Assembly: GCA_947044365.1 (NCBI GenBank)
Contig: OX345646.1
Coordinates: 1,938,327 to 2,002,326 of the forward strand
From: Petrosia ficiformis
Taxonomy: Eukaryota; Porifera; Demospongiae; Haplosclerida; Petrosiidae
Direction: 5' to 3'
DNA: 64,000 nt
A program made the position numbers and the translations under genes. The notes beneath the pieces were generated by a model, which was not told where the DNA came from, searched no databases, and saw only the letters and a program-made list of their open reading frames with translations. The stretch's first letter is position 1; every line of letters begins with the position of its first letter. Positions 34,301 to 43,500 of this stretch are shown here, piece by piece.

Positions 34301-37300
34301 ATAGTGTTGTTTTAGTATGACAATAATGACCACTTTAAGTTATACATAGTTATAGTATGCCCAGTTTATCACAATTTTGTTATAGTTATAGTTAATTAAC
34401 CAAAACAATTTTTGGCTTACTAAAAGGGTTTTAGTTTTAGTTAACTAACTAACAGTGCCCGTTATTGGCCATTTTCCATTTTAGTTAGTTGTAGGTATTA
34501 CAGTAGACTTGTAATTTAGTTATATTTATAGTTAACTAAAAGTCATAATGCCTGGGTTTTAGTTATAGTTAACTAAAACAACACTAAACTATTACATAAT
34601 TATGCACTTTAGAGCAAAGACTTTCTTCAAACTGTGATTGACGGTTATGACGAGGAGGCCACTAATTCACCAAATGGACAAATAATATTACATGATGATG
34701 AGATTGTAGGACAATGTTTGGAAATGATGATTGCTGGGTTCGAGACTACAAGTAATAATTTGTCATTTATAGCTTACCTCTTGGCTACTAATCCAGATAA
34801 ACAGGAGAAGCTGCATCAAGCTATTGATGAATATTACAAAGAAAATGAGGTTTGATAATATAACAATTTATTCATTCATCCATCAATCCATCTATTCATC
34901 CATCCATCCATCCATCCATCCATCCGTCCGTCCGTCCGTCCATCCATCCATCCATCCATCCATCCATCCATCCATTCATTTATCTATCCTGTCATCAAGT
35001 CTTTATTCATCCATCCATTTGTAGGATGCAACACTGTATGAAGCTGCAGAGGCAATTGAATATTTGGACTGGGTTTGTCAAGAGGCTCTAAGAATGTATA
35101 CAGCAATTCCAATGTAAATATTTATTCATCTAAAACAAGTATCCGTTTATTCATTTATTCATCTATACATCCCTCTATATTTCAAAACTTAACAATATTT
35201 GGAAAAATCAATTGTTTTCACAATTTTCAATCAAATGCATATTCGTTAATTATTGGCTGTCAAGTTCGTATAGGAAGCCAGAATGATCAATCATTAGATT
35301 TCTTATTAGGTATTGAATTTCTAAAAAAAATATGTCAAATACAGTGTAGCAATTGGGTAAATATAAACATTTCTTAAAACCTGCAAAAGATCAATTTTCA
35401 CAAATACAGAAGATAGAATGGATGCAATTTTACCAGGCTCCAGAGGTTTTGACAAGTTTTTAAGCGTGGGCCAAATTGGCTCAAAAATGGTTAGTGTGTT
35501 TGCCATTGGTAATACATCTTGAGCCAATTAACAAGGAGTTAATGCTGCTAGTGACAATATAATCATAATTAACTGCACCATTGGCCCAAAGAGAGAGCTG
35601 TGCAGTGCCAAATAAGAAGCTTTTTGGGACAATGGTGTGCCATATAAGCTTATCAAAAACACTGCCAGGCTCTCTTTTCTTTGTCTCCTCTACACAATTA
35701 CAAAAGCCTACGTATGGAATGAAGTAACTATAATATTATAATATTAACAAATGTATCATGCTTGATTACATCCACATGCACACATTTTAGGTTCTTGCGT
35801 TACTGTAAGAAGGATGTGACTATTAAAGGTGTCCCTTTTTATAAAGGGACCATTGCCAGCATTGCAACACAGTCTATTCATATGTCACCTGAATATTGGG
35901 ATCAACCACAGTCATTTAGACCAGAAAGGTCACTAACCGTGCTATATACTGTAAAAACTGATTGGTTGTTCTAACCAATTTGATTGGTTATGAGTTAATA
36001 GTGCTTTTCCATATGTTCTATTATTAAGTGACCAATACTATAAATTATTTCTAATTGAAAATGTTTACTTTCCGTTGTAAACATGTTTATTATGTTCTTA
36101 ATGGGAAGTACGGATGTACTATCATAATGATCATGTTTATGATGGAAATTTAAAACAATCATTATATTCCCAATGGATAGTACATCTGTATAATAGTAAA
36201 ATTGTATTCTTTATTATGGCATGTATACCTTATACTAGTCAATATAGATCAAGATGAAAAGAAATACTACTTGTAATCATTACCTAGCAAGAAAAGAAAT
36301 CAGCATTGATTTATACAGTCTTATGCAGGAGGAATTGAAACTCATGTAACCAAATGATGGTTAAAATAACCCATTAATTTTACAGTGTATAATTATGTAC
36401 AACCAGATGTAATTAATATCAGTATAGTACTATATAATTTTTTGATGTATACATAATTAATACAGGTACTTGCATTATTCTTCAGTACTCACCCTGGGCT
36501 GTTTGCGTAGCCCATCGGCTATTCCTATCAAATTCCTGTCCCCCAATACATTATATCTTCCTATGCCATTGTAAAATAATCTATCAATATTTTCAATTGT
36601 AAATCATGGTTTATTGGAAATATGTTGAATTAAATTGCAAAAAGTGTTTTTAGAACATTTTGAACAGTTGTACAGGCAGCAACTGTTCTAGACTTCTTTG
36701 TGTATAATTAGTGTCCACAATCCTTCACTGCTAAGAGGATATCCAGCCTGTTCCACTTTCTCTGCAATCACAATATCACCAAAACCACCAACCTGGTAAT
36801 AATAATAGTTATACAATATCTTTTATGATATCCCACAACAATATAACTGGACTTGAATGGAACTTCACAGAGCCATTTGATAATGCATTTAGATATAACA
36901 TTTTCAGAGGTGGAAATCAGACTGTAAATTTACTAGGACAACATGTCTAAACAAAGTGATGTTTGATCAGATGCTTTCAAAGTTTGGTCTGACTGCAACT
37001 TTTAGAGCAAAGCAATCTATATAAATTACTCCAGCCATATCATAAAATCAACCAATCAGATTTTGAAATTAAATTCTGGGACAAGAATGTAGTTACATGT
37101 ATTTCCAAGTGCCAAAGATTGTTTACTATTCCTGTGAGAGCATTCCTTTAAATTTCACTCTTTGTTGTGATATTTATTTTTTTTTGCTAGGACAAAATGT
37201 CTGAGTAAAGTGAGATTTGCTCAGACAAACAGGCTAAATGGTCAGAAGTTGTCTGATGTCTGACTATTATTTTCTGCTTTTATTTGTTATTCAATATAGA

Positions 37301-39161
37301 TTTAGTCCTGAAGAGAAACAAGGACACACCCCTGGATCTTATTTTCCATTTGGAATGGGTCCTCGTCATTGTGTTGCTACCACATTTGCTGCCATGGAGG
37401 TCAGAATGGCAATGGTTGCTATAATGAGGACTATGAAATTTGTCCCTGCACATAATACCAAGGTACACAGTACAGTACAGTACAGTACAGTTTTTTTTGT
37501 TTTGTTTTAAATTTTATTTTTAAGGACTGTATAGTAATAATAATAATAATGGAAATAATAAGTTAACATAAGAGGACGAGTAAAAGTATATGATTATTTA
37601 AATAGTGACCCTGCCCTATGAAGGGCAAGGTCATTGTCTGAGTCAGGAGAAATAAAACAGTTACGGAAGAAGGACCGTGACCCTCGTAAACACATGATAG
37701 TTGACCTTAGCAAAGAGAAATTTAATCTATATCTGATCCATCTTATTGTGCAGATAGCTACAGTACAGTACAGTACAGTATAGTACAGTACAATACAGTA
37801 CAGTACAGTACAGTAAAGTACAGTACAGTACAGTATAGTACAGTACAGCACAGTACAGTACAGTAATTGCCAACCGCCTTAGCGTGAAGCATATAATTGC
37901 ACAGCGCCTTAGCACGAGGCATATAATCATGCAGTGTAGAGGTTGAATCTCACCTAGCGTATATATATATATAATTATATATATATATATATATTGTCTG
38001 CATTCAGGAATACAATTCACACAACAATAATTTTTTGTGGGCATAACGAAACATGAAGTCATGATACCAAGACTTGTACTACTTTTAGACACTTGCCTTG
38101 CTCCTTTCCTGTACCTAGCTGAGCTTGATTTTGGTATCTCTGGCTTTCTTGCAAGGTCTTCTGTCTAACGCAAGTGACTATTGGAGTTAGAGGGAATGTA
38201 GTCTTGCTAGGCAGACCTTCCAACTTCAAACGAGGGGAGGGTCTGGTATGCATAGGTGGATCTGTAGCACAGAATCACCAAGTGAAAGGAGAAGGCTAGA
38301 TTAGGAGAGGAGGCGTTCTCATCATGAATATGTGAATTTAAGGCGCTCTGAGCGCTAGGCTGTTTCTCAGTGTCTTCATGAAGAGAGTTCTGATGAGTGA
38401 TGTTAATAATCCCCTTTGTTTGTTGTATTTTACAAATTGTCTATGTAAGTAAGCTTATGTTCACTCTCTAAGTTAATTATACATACTTTATGTGCACGAA
38501 GCTAATCTGCATATATATGTATTATGTATGTCTAGTAATACATATAATTATGACACATATGCAGTGCAAGTACAAACTGAAGTATATAAATATATATATA
38601 TAATATATATGTATCTGTATTAGTTAAAGCACTGGTGCGAGTGTTATATGGGAAATATAGCATGAGGGGTGGGGTCGAGAAACTCATACAGCACGAGGTG
38701 TAGCTGAGTGCTGTATGAGGCTTCGAGACCACACCCCTAGTGCTATGTTTTCCAGTACAGCACAGGCAAAACCAGTGCTTTAAATGGTTTATAGTAGTTT
38801 GAATTGATGGATGTTGCCCTCGATGGAGAAGAATGAAGTACTTTGTGTTCTTTCACAGGTAAGCGCGTTGTTTTCTAGTGTTGTAAACAACATTCAGAAA
38901 ATATAGAACTGGATGTGCTAAACATTCTGCTATGTTCGCCTGTATATGAACTGTCAGTACCATTGATGTTAGGCATCAAAGTGCTATACATATAATATAT
39001 ATATTTTTTATGTATATACAGTACTACACTGTTTCATCAATATGATGCTTGTATAGTACTTATCTGTGTGTTTCTTCTTCTCATTATAGGTTCCAAAGGT
39101 TTATGCTATCGTTAGTCAAGGTTCTTTATATGGAATACACTTGAAAATCAGCAATCGTTGA
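15401..39161 (+). CDS. Cytochrome P450 copy 1 (CYP3-clan-like), complete 13-exon gene
   Basis: A heme-thiolate monooxygenase anchored in the ER by a hydrophobic N-terminus (about residues 10-32). Exons: 15401-15498, 15587-15683, 23712-23764, 25335-25431, 27054-27182, 29174-29262, 31221-31381, 32338-32465, 34613-34849, 35025-35113, 35791-35928, 37300-37462, 39090-39161. They total 1551 nt = 516 aa plus stop; all junctions are GT-AG and phase-compatible. Motifs: proline-rich hinge ([11 protein letters not shown]), WKRARR (C-helix), I-helix AGFETT 325-330, K-helix E383-x-x-R386, FRPER 435-439, heme loop [10 protein letters not shown] with Cys463 (Ala where many P450s have Gly, still allowed by the signature). 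The overall pattern resembles CYP3/CYP5-type enzymes; the substrate is unknown. Intron 2 is 8.0 kb and carries a dead hAT gene. ATTAAA near 39225 may serve polyadenylation. Confidence 0.93.
15742..16240. mobile_element. GAGTAAAGAGTCAATTATC element, right end lost (unit 1)
   Basis: The left terminus (gagtaaagagtcaattatc) after TA matches the complete copy at 43895-44557. In this unit the inverted right half is missing and sequence passes into a MITE fragment near 16225-16240. Confidence 0.75.
16225..16430 (+). mobile_element. GGCCC-hairpin MITE, left-part fragment (unit 1)
   Basis: Matches the subfamily A start: tccctgtgattgctttgt, ccagcattcagtagtcatgg, cctgaaacacaacagcct, atatatttcagacagaac. 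It breaks off after 'tctacataagc'. The same truncated copy occurs at 44783-44960, so it predates the duplication. Confidence 0.75.
17493..18086. mobile_element. 594-bp piggyBac-like MITE with TTAA target duplication
   Basis: Flanked by TTAA at 17489-17492 and 18087-18090; the uninterrupted MITE sequence reads ccttTTAAagaacc. The termini are inverted: ggtggtactagagagtgggc at the left, and the reverse complement at the right begins ggttgtagtcttttccgtgg; both continue gcggatgc.actccaatca. No transposase frame inside. TTAA targeting is typical of piggyBac. Confidence 0.85.
18205..18588. mobile_element. 384-bp hAT-like MITE, 8-bp target duplication GAGCTCGA
   Basis: Flanked by GAGCTCGA at 18197-18204 and 18589-18596. 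Terminal inverted repeats begin TAGTGATGGGCGAT and continue with GATACCA-type words (cgattcgataccaaag / ggtatcgcccatcacta). The interior is AT-rich and non-coding. An 8-bp duplication and TAGTGATG-type ends fit hAT elements. Confidence 0.88.
18860..19200 (-). repeat. Repeat C, copy without the nested hAT MITE
   Basis: Its reverse complement shares words with 26270-26940 and 48785-49400: ccttgttttgagagcat, aagtgttatag, caaaatcatg. At the point where those copies carry a TAGTGATGCAC element, this one reads straight through (ttatagcatttttcaac), giving the empty site. It ends 'attgcccaaccct' in antisense-like orientation. Confidence 0.65.
19484..19560 (-). repeat. Short repeat shared with 4136-4190
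   Basis: Words ggccgcccatacatttcaat, aagtgatgacctgaaatc and tctggtaatatata are the inverted counterpart of 4136-4190. Probably the end of the same element family as 20324-20609. Confidence 0.6.
19690..19727. repeat. (ATT)n microsatellite
   Basis: An uninterrupted run of about 12-13 TAT/ATT triplets, in non-coding DNA. Confidence 0.95.
20324..20609. mobile_element. 286-bp near-perfect foldback element
   Basis: The left arm (about 20324-20450, starting taataaaaaacattttc) pairs with the right arm (about 20485-20609, ending gaaaatgttttttatta) over about 125 bp with very few mismatches, leaving a loop of about 35 bp. Such arm identity implies recent formation or ongoing correction. No reading frame. 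Confidence 0.9.
21702..22263. mobile_element. 562-bp TIR element nested in the hAT gene, carrying a CxxC fragment
   Basis: Inverted ends of about 62 bp (gccagacccaccactgaagg ... ttgttctactg and its complement ...cagtagaacaacttt ... gggtctggc) are flanked by TA at 21700-21701 and 22264-22265. The interior has an antisense frame from ATG 22094: [20 protein letters not shown], then [19 protein letters not shown]. This is a Cys-x2-Cys N-terminal region like those of sponge/cnidarian transposase-like proteins (from memory). Removing the element rejoins MVVTH to NCGAHRLS of the host hAT gene. Each end has its own small hairpin (cagaccc...gggtctg). Confidence 0.85.
22408..23076. mobile_element. 669-bp element with GGCGTAGGAA ends nested in the hAT gene
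   Basis: Flanked by TACTGC at 22402-22407 and 23077-23082; excision restores the host frame (LQMEAV then ADALHC). Ends are agtggcgtaggaagc and the inverted ggttcctacgcctatg. The interior holds two long G runs (22434-22444 and 23003-23030) and AT-rich DNA. No transposase frame. hAT-type by its ends; the duplication is 6 bp as far as I can see. Confidence 0.8.
24310..25270 (+). repeat. Dispersed repeat E, copy 2 (unit 1, P450 intron 3)
   Basis: Same landmarks as 7015-7700 (aagctgtgattcgacagcga; accagaagtcttctgaaag; acagacaaacaaacagatta). It carries the 224-bp-type MITE at 24415-24783. The counterpart is at 46015-46760. Confidence 0.75.
24415..24783. mobile_element. hAT-type MITE F with an internal 147-bp tandem duplication
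   Basis: Ends cagagtttttgataag / ttattaaaacactg, flanked by gtgtgtgt on both sides (24407-24414, 24784-24791). Bases 24451-24597 are repeated as 24598-24744. The other three copies (46151-46375, 35441-35664, 56304-56527) are about 224 bp and lack the duplication, so it arose in unit 1 after the segmental duplication. Confidence 0.88.
25806..26228 (+). mobile_element. GGCCC-hairpin MITE, subfamily A
   Basis: Near full-length: starts agtatccctatgactgcttt, ends ggccctacgggggccataaa. Internal landmarks: gcattcagtataaatcatgg, cttgtagaactttag, cgcgccacgcccattaattg, acgtatgcaacgcatac. Confidence 0.85.
26270..26940 (+). repeat. Repeat C with a nested hAT-like element (unit 1)
   Basis: Outer repeat words: tccttgttttgagagcat, aagtgttatag, ccaaaatcatgtaat, ttgcaatgcaata. 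A TAGTGATGCAC element occupies 26444-26761. The 48785-49400 counterpart has the same nesting, so both insertions predate the duplication. A short direct repeat (cccaatcctataccacata, twice) follows at about 26920-26960. Confidence 0.7.
26444..26761. mobile_element. hAT-like MITE G (TAGTGATGCACTGATAA ends), unit 1
   Basis: 318 bp with inverted ends tagtgatgcactgataa / ttatcagtgcatcacta and inner words atcggtatcggttatcgg. The 18860-19200 copy of the host repeat lacks it. The target duplication is too diverged to state. Counterpart: 48983-49264. Confidence 0.8.
27345..27772 (+). mobile_element. GGCCC-hairpin MITE, 5'-truncated copy
   Basis: Starts within the interior (cttcagtaatcatggctacc) and runs to the hairpin end (ggccctacgagccataaaaa). 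It includes a long (TA)n at 27674-27710. Confidence 0.75.
28790..28990 (+). repeat. Dispersed repeat D, copy 1
   Basis: Words gttaatacatgattatactg, ggaaggataattatatgaaa, gaacatttttctgaggacat and gtgaatgtgaatgaccttt recur in inverted orientation at 33700-33905, with partial copies near 30020-30110, 47330-47415 and 50260-50345. No coding capacity seen. Confidence 0.75.
30113..30970 (+). mobile_element. GGCCC-hairpin MITE, subfamily B, with nested element (unit 1)
   Basis: Begins acaagatatattgagaaaaa and has the B interior (agtgtctctacctttttgtg). It is interrupted at 30556-30928 by a TA-flanked element and resumes with gttcgaacccatgggaaag. The counterpart (50362-50794) lacks the interruption. 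Confidence 0.85.
30556..30928. mobile_element. 373-bp TA-flanked MITE with CCGTATAGCGG ends
   Basis: Termini ccgtatagcggaaaaatttc / gaaatttttccgctatacgg, inverted over about 30 bp and flanked by TA (30554-30555, 30929-30930). Absent at the paralogous position in unit 2 (near 50745), so it inserted after the duplication. TA targeting fits Tc1/mariner-type mobilisation. Confidence 0.9.
31730..31947. mobile_element. 218-bp TA-flanked MITE with CCGTAGTATGG ends
   Basis: Termini ccgtagtatggc / ccatactacgg are inverted; inner parts also pair (gtgcaaaatttcgcg / cgcgaaattttgcac). Flanking TA at 31728-31729 and 31948-31949. Unit 2 has the uninterrupted site (aaatgtattttatttc near 51556), a direct empty-site proof. 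Confidence 0.92.
33700..33905 (-). repeat. Dispersed repeat D, inverted copy
   Basis: Inverted match to 28790-28990 (aaaggtcattcacgttcacc, tttcatataattatccttcc, cagtataatcatgtattaac). It lies in P450 copy 1 intron 8 and is absent from unit 2 at this position. Confidence 0.75.
34870..34985. repeat. (CATC)n microsatellite before P450 exon 10 (copy 1)
   Basis: Tetramer CATC/CCAT run with a CGTC interruption (about 34923-34940). It leads into the acceptor of exon 10 and supplies pyrimidine-rich sequence. Unit 2 retains a shorter form at 55385-55440. Confidence 0.9.
35441..35664. mobile_element. hAT-type MITE F, unit 1 intron 10
   Basis: 224 bp with ends cagaggttttgacaag / cttatcaaaaacactg, flanked by the perfect 8-bp duplication CCAGGCTC (35433-35440, 35665-35672). 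The same insertion occurs in unit 2 (56304-56527), so it predates the duplication. Confidence 0.92.
36688..36792 (-). other. Candidate antisense 3'-terminal exon in P450 copy 1 intron 11
   Basis: After an acceptor (ttattattaccag) the antisense strand reads 34 open codons ([20 protein letters not shown] ... [11 protein letters not shown]) to TAG 36690-36688, with AATAAA at 36615-36610. The same exon is open in unit 2 (58299-58403) with three changed codons (SSE to GHR). I do not recognise the protein and see no partner exons upstream. It may be a captured or relic last exon. Confidence 0.4.
37463..37490. repeat. (GTACA)n starting at the exon 12 splice donor (copy 1)
   Basis: The intron begins gtacacagtacagtacagta, so the splice donor itself is a repeat unit. 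A second block of the same pentamer is at 37759-37863. Confidence 0.9.
37759..37863. repeat. (CAGTA)n microsatellite, unit 1
   Basis: About 20 pentamers with few interruptions (tagta, aagta). It is separated from the donor-proximal block by about 270 bp of unrelated sequence absent from unit 2. Confidence 0.93.
38627..38780. repeat. Foldback with CACGAG...CTGAGTG loop (unit 1)
   Basis: Arms of about 65-70 bp: aagcactggtgcgag ... gaaactcatacagcac pairs with tgctgtatgaggcttcg ... aaaaccagtgctt. The centre is gaggtgtagctgag. Present in unit 2 at 61067-61221. Confidence 0.85.
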
Positions 39162-40446
39162 ATTATGAAACTGTACATGTAGTTATAAACAATGTAGTAG
39201 AGCTACTAGGTATTTTGATAAGGCATTAAACTTCTTTTCCTTTATTTGAATTTGATTGATAAATGCTATCTAATTAATGCTAAGAAAGGCACATTTTGTT
39301 GTAGCATCATTTTATAAAATATGCCACAAGTGTATATACATCATAAATATTAATGTACATGTATTATCATTAGTATGATAACATTATTATATGTATTTTG
39401 TTATGCATATTTCCAAAATGAACTACAGAAATTATTTCATCAGGTAAATTAAAACACTTGTATTTATAGATAGATCTTCACCAATTCTATAATGACTACC
39501 ACTATAGAAGGAATAAAACATTGTTGAATCCATTTAACTGCTGATTATTAATTTTACTGCTGAGAGGGGAAAGAGGTAAATGGTTGTGTAACTGAGTTTG
39601 AGACTAACTATTATGTAACACTTTAGGAAACACATAAAGAACCTTGTGTGAAGTGATGTGGCCATGCAATACACATACATAAATACACATGATGTGACTG
39701 GAAATATTTTGTCAGATTTAAATGCTAGTTACTTGGCCATTTTGCACAGGAAACTATCTAAATTTGGAACTTATGTAGAGCAATAGTTACTCTTTCTGGA
39801 TACCGAAGTTTGTTGGCTACCTTTACAAAATCGATGAATATAACAAGCATTTAAATATAGGTGTTTGACAACATTAATTCTTTTTTGGCAAATGACTCGC
39901 TTTCGCATTCATGATCACGTATAAATACATAAATAAATATAAAATTCATATCATTATAAATACATACATACCTAACCTATGATATGTATATATGTATATT
40001 TGAGTACAATGGATCACTACATGCACATTACATTGAAAAATCCATTATGATTTCTCTAAACAGAAAGTTTCATCATTTCCTTTCAGCTACACATCTAACA
40101 AGGAACACATTTTTTCTATTCCAAGCAAAATATTATTATGGAGGTCATTGTTAAATACTCATACTAAAATATTCTTCACTAAGATCGTTATTCACTTCAA
40201 AATTTAATTTTTGAACTCACAAACCTCTTTCGTGGGGCTAAGAAAGTTTTAACTGACCACTGACTCTAAAGTTTCATTATAATTATTTATAAGCTAGCAT
40301 TTGTTGTAAATTAAGCAGTTAGCAAACACCAGCCGATATTTGAACTGCTCATTCTATTTAGCCCCCTTGGAGTAACTTACCAGGAATCAGGGGATCCTAA
40401 GTTCAAATCTCAGCCTGTGACCTTATTTGCAGTACATACACATTGT
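39162..40446. other. 3' flank of P450 copy 1
   Basis: AT-rich, conserved with 61646-63257 simply because it lies within the duplication. No coding, RNA or repeat feature that I can support, apart from a weak tRNA-like motif rejected elsewhere. Confidence 0.6.
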
Positions 40447-40449
40447 AAC

Positions 40450-41636
40450 TATTAGGTCTCAAAAACATGTCTAGAATTCTAGATTTTTCCATTCGCTTAA
40501 TGCCAAGCCTAACTCTAATTCCTCCAAAACTGCTGTTAAAGGAATCTTAACCTCAAGTATGCACTCTATCATACAAACAGAAAACAGTTTTTCTGTTGCC
40601 TTCAAAGATTTATTAAATTTTTTCACCAATGATTTGGTTTTGCTTAGGAGCTTTGAGAATCCTCCTACGCTATGAAAGCAATGTATTAGAAGTTGTAGCA
40701 TATGCAAGAAACAACTCAAAAATGTGTAAATGCCATTTCATATTCCATTTCCTTATCTTCATATTCATCCAGTTCAGCTGACAAATCCACATCATCCATA
40801 CTCTCAAATTCAATGATTTCTGCAAGATCAGAATTTGCTTGGTCATCCTCATCCATTTCAGAATTCTCCTGTACATCATTACCAAATGCTTTGACCACAT
40901 TGCTATTGTTATCAGTTACAATAGCCTTTACTTTTCCAGAATCAATGCTCCATTCATCTAAGATAGCTTCAAACATTTCCACAATGCTTTCAGCGCTGTA
41001 AGGATGGCCATTTTTATTACAGCAAGTGTAGGCCTATGGCGTTTATGATCTTCATTACTGGAAAAATAAGGTGTAATCCCGAGGTATGATGAACTCCGTC
41101 AGATGCAGAAGCTCACAAACTGTGCGTCAAACAAGTAAGAGTGTATGTTTGTATCTAGGATCTATGGTTGCAATTAAAAACCTAAACTCAGGATCCTCAA
41201 CTACACTTACTGGAACATTTGTTGAGGCTTCCAAAATTGCAAGTAATCTCTGTATACTGGACATCATGCTTGGAATATTTCTTTGAAAAGACTTGAGTTA
41301 GTGTAAGCTGTCCAAAATCTCCAGATGATCGTTTACTTAGTTTGCAATGTTCGGTACTCCGCCAGATGAACTTTAGATAAAATTTAATGTTTTGGGAAAT
41401 TTCCCACTAATGAGGTTACCACACAGTTCTGTTACTTGGTCCCGTGATTAATTCTCGATTTTAATTTGACAAATGCTCTTTTTATACACAAAATAGTTCC
41501 ACACTGGACTCTCCTTAAGACGTCCAACAACCTTGTGGCTTGACTCAGATGGAGTAACAACAATAGACGGAGCAGGACTAAGACTAAGAGATCTCAATGA
41601 TGTATATTCATCCTTCGAAGAAAACATGATATACAA
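40450..41636 (-). pseudogene. Decayed BED-type hAT transposase at the duplication junction
   Basis: Antisense pieces in shifting frames: BED-like finger (KESPVWNYFVYKKS, about 41530-41470), then VEDPEFRFLIATIDPRYKHT and IPSMMSSIQRLLAILEAS (about 41285-41110), and MFEAILDEWSIDSGKVKAIV, TDNNSNVVKAFGNDVQ (about 40980-40870). An acidic stretch follows, then GGFSKLLSKTKSLVKKFNKS, LKATEKLF (about 40660-40580). These are hAT/ZBED hallmarks, but their order relative to typical proteins is disturbed (the DPRY block should lie nearer the C-terminus) and stops are frequent. It occupies almost exactly the 1.19 kb between the two duplication units. Confidence 0.75.
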
Positions 41637-42349
41637 CTTCAGTAGCTTTACCGTGCAACTCTAAAGAAAACTCTAAATTGAGCAGCAAAGAGCACATGGA
41701 CTGAATTGCTAGTCAGGTTACCTTCATTAAAATCAAAAGCATGTTACCAACTATACTATAATGAATCCTAAAAAATGTTGACTGACACTCTGCCTTTTGC
41801 TTGTTGTTTGTGGGTAAGGAAATTACTATAATTATAGATAGTTATGATATGTAAAGCAAACTCAGCGGTGAGTCCAGCTGACTAATTAGAAGTGCAGACG
41901 ACAATAGAAAACACCTACATAATTACATAAAACACTTACATAATTGAATTAATTGATTGGTGTCCATCTGTCAGTCGGGCTGTCATGCGGAAACAATACT
42001 TTAAACATCTTCTAAACACATCATTCAGCTACAAAATAGTCATATAAGAATGTATGCATACCTTGCAAAAGCTAATGCAGTTCACAATATCCACAATTCC
42101 TGAGTTTTCTTATTGTCAGTTTAGAAAAGTCCACCATTTTTTGGTCAGTCATGCTTTCATAATAAGTAACATGTTATATTAGAGAAACTTACTGTTCTGT
42201 CAATGACTCAGCTAATAATATGCAGTATTGCAGAACATCCAAGAGTTTGGTATTGTAGGGAGTGGTCAGTGAGGATTACAAAAATATTTAATTGTAATTT
42301 TTTTTTTAACCAAAATGCCTTGCAATCAGGTAAAGTTGTTATTTTAGTG

Positions 42350-42858
42350 CTGAATTTTAATGAAAACATAGTATTTACATTATTATTACAATTATAATTA
42401 TAAATTAATTTATGTTACATCTATGTATGTGGCATGCAGTTCAAAATGAACATCTACCTTTGCATTGGTCATATAATAACTTCAATGATTTACAATGAAC
42501 GATAACTGATTACAACTGTTCAATGTACAAAAATCACTACTTTACAATCAGAGCACATGGCAAGAAAAGTTCTAGATACTTGACCTTAAGTACCAACTGA
42601 ATAGGTGATAATGAAACACATTAAGGTAATTGACACCACAAAAATATAGTTACCACAGGTGAGCCTTTAATTCTCTCCTGTGGACTCTTTCCTCACTAGC
42701 ACAAAGACATGACCTGCAGTGTTTACACTATGCAAGACCTTCTCTAGAAGACATTTCCCCATAAAACCAGTGATAAAGATATCACTGGTGTAACTGGTTT
42801 TATACAACTCGGTCACTGTAGGCCACTCACTGCATGATGACATATCGAAATACAACAC
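42350..42858 (-). pseudogene. FAR exon 1 and intron 1 relic (unit 2)
   Basis: Same defects as the unit 1 relic: SEWPTVTELY, KTSYTSDIFITGFMGKCLLE, KVLHSVNTAGHVFVLVRK. The core ASGFIG residues of the Rossmann motif are missing and the exon is interrupted by about 190 bp before the old donor (42455-42470). The relic ATG (42858) is 643 bp from the copy 2 P450 ATG on the opposite strand. Shared lesions show that decay began before the segmental duplication. Confidence 0.85.
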
Positions 42859-43459
42859 TATACTCTACTGATTCGTCACTGTTGACTGTTGTGTTTATTT
42901 TCTCAGGCTACGCGGATACTGAGTACTAGTTTGGGAATCAGTATTGATGGTATACCAGTGTCATGGTTAACCTAAAAAAATTAATCCTCCGGACAGAAAA
43001 TTTCAGTCTCATGGACCAGTTCTTTGCGAAAAAAATCAGCCATCAGTTGTGTCCTGGCGAGTCAGCAAAAATGGGTGCTTTATGGGATTGCTATATATTT
43101 TCTAGGTTGGTTCACCACTGTTAATTAAATAGTGCTGGTAATTGATAATCGAAATATCAATATAGCACATTTAGCGATAATTGATATCATGACCAGATAT
43201 GGATTTGTACTTATGTGCATGTGCATTCAGCACAAGGCATTTGTTTTTTTTAAAGACATCCTAGTAACTTAACTTACAACTGGTTTTGTATGATATCGTA
43301 TTTTCTTCATGCCAATTAGTGGGCGGTCTTTCCTGTCAAGTAATGATATTCCAATCGATATTGGGTGCAATATTGGTGTATCTAGATCTACCAATTTCCA
43401 GCACTATATATATACTGTTAATTAATATTGTGTCTAAAATAAAGGTGTGGTAACGGTAA

Positions 43460-43500
43460 TCGGTAACGGTCGATACTTGGCGTCAGTTCAGTTGGAAAAG
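43460..43500 (+). promoter_or_regulatory. Conserved 5' leader of P450 copy 2
   Basis: Identical to copy 1 for the last 35 bases before the ATG (ggtcgatacttggcgtcagt ...). Bases just upstream differ (acggtaatcggtaac against the longer form in copy 1). Confidence 0.45.

Larger units (their letters stand above)
13395..40446. repeat. Tandem segmental duplication, unit 1 (27.1 kb)
   Basis: Colinear with 41637-63257. The left edge is near 'acttcggtagcttt' (13395; partner 'acttcagtagcttta' at 41637). The right edge lies after 'gcagtacataca' (about 40446; partner near 63257). The unit contains a FAR exon-1 relic, a complete P450 gene and its 3' flank. It is longer than unit 2 mainly because intron 2 holds 6.75 kb (16531-23282) absent from unit 2. 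Confidence 0.92.

Noticed and set aside
34632..34855. Separate small genes for each P450 or FAR exon
   Set aside because: Phases, GT-AG borders and motif order show them to be exons of single genes.
37594..38092. Open frames reading [14 protein letters not shown] on the minus strand
   Set aside because: They are translations of the (CAGTA)n microsatellite, not genes. The same holds for 58910-59336.
40320..40440. tRNA-like or SINE-like motif (ggggatcctaagttcaaatctc), also near 63190-63230
   Set aside because: It resembles a T-arm/B-box, but the flanking bases do not form a 5-bp stem and no acceptor stem or anticodon arm could be drawn. It is present twice only because it lies in the duplication.
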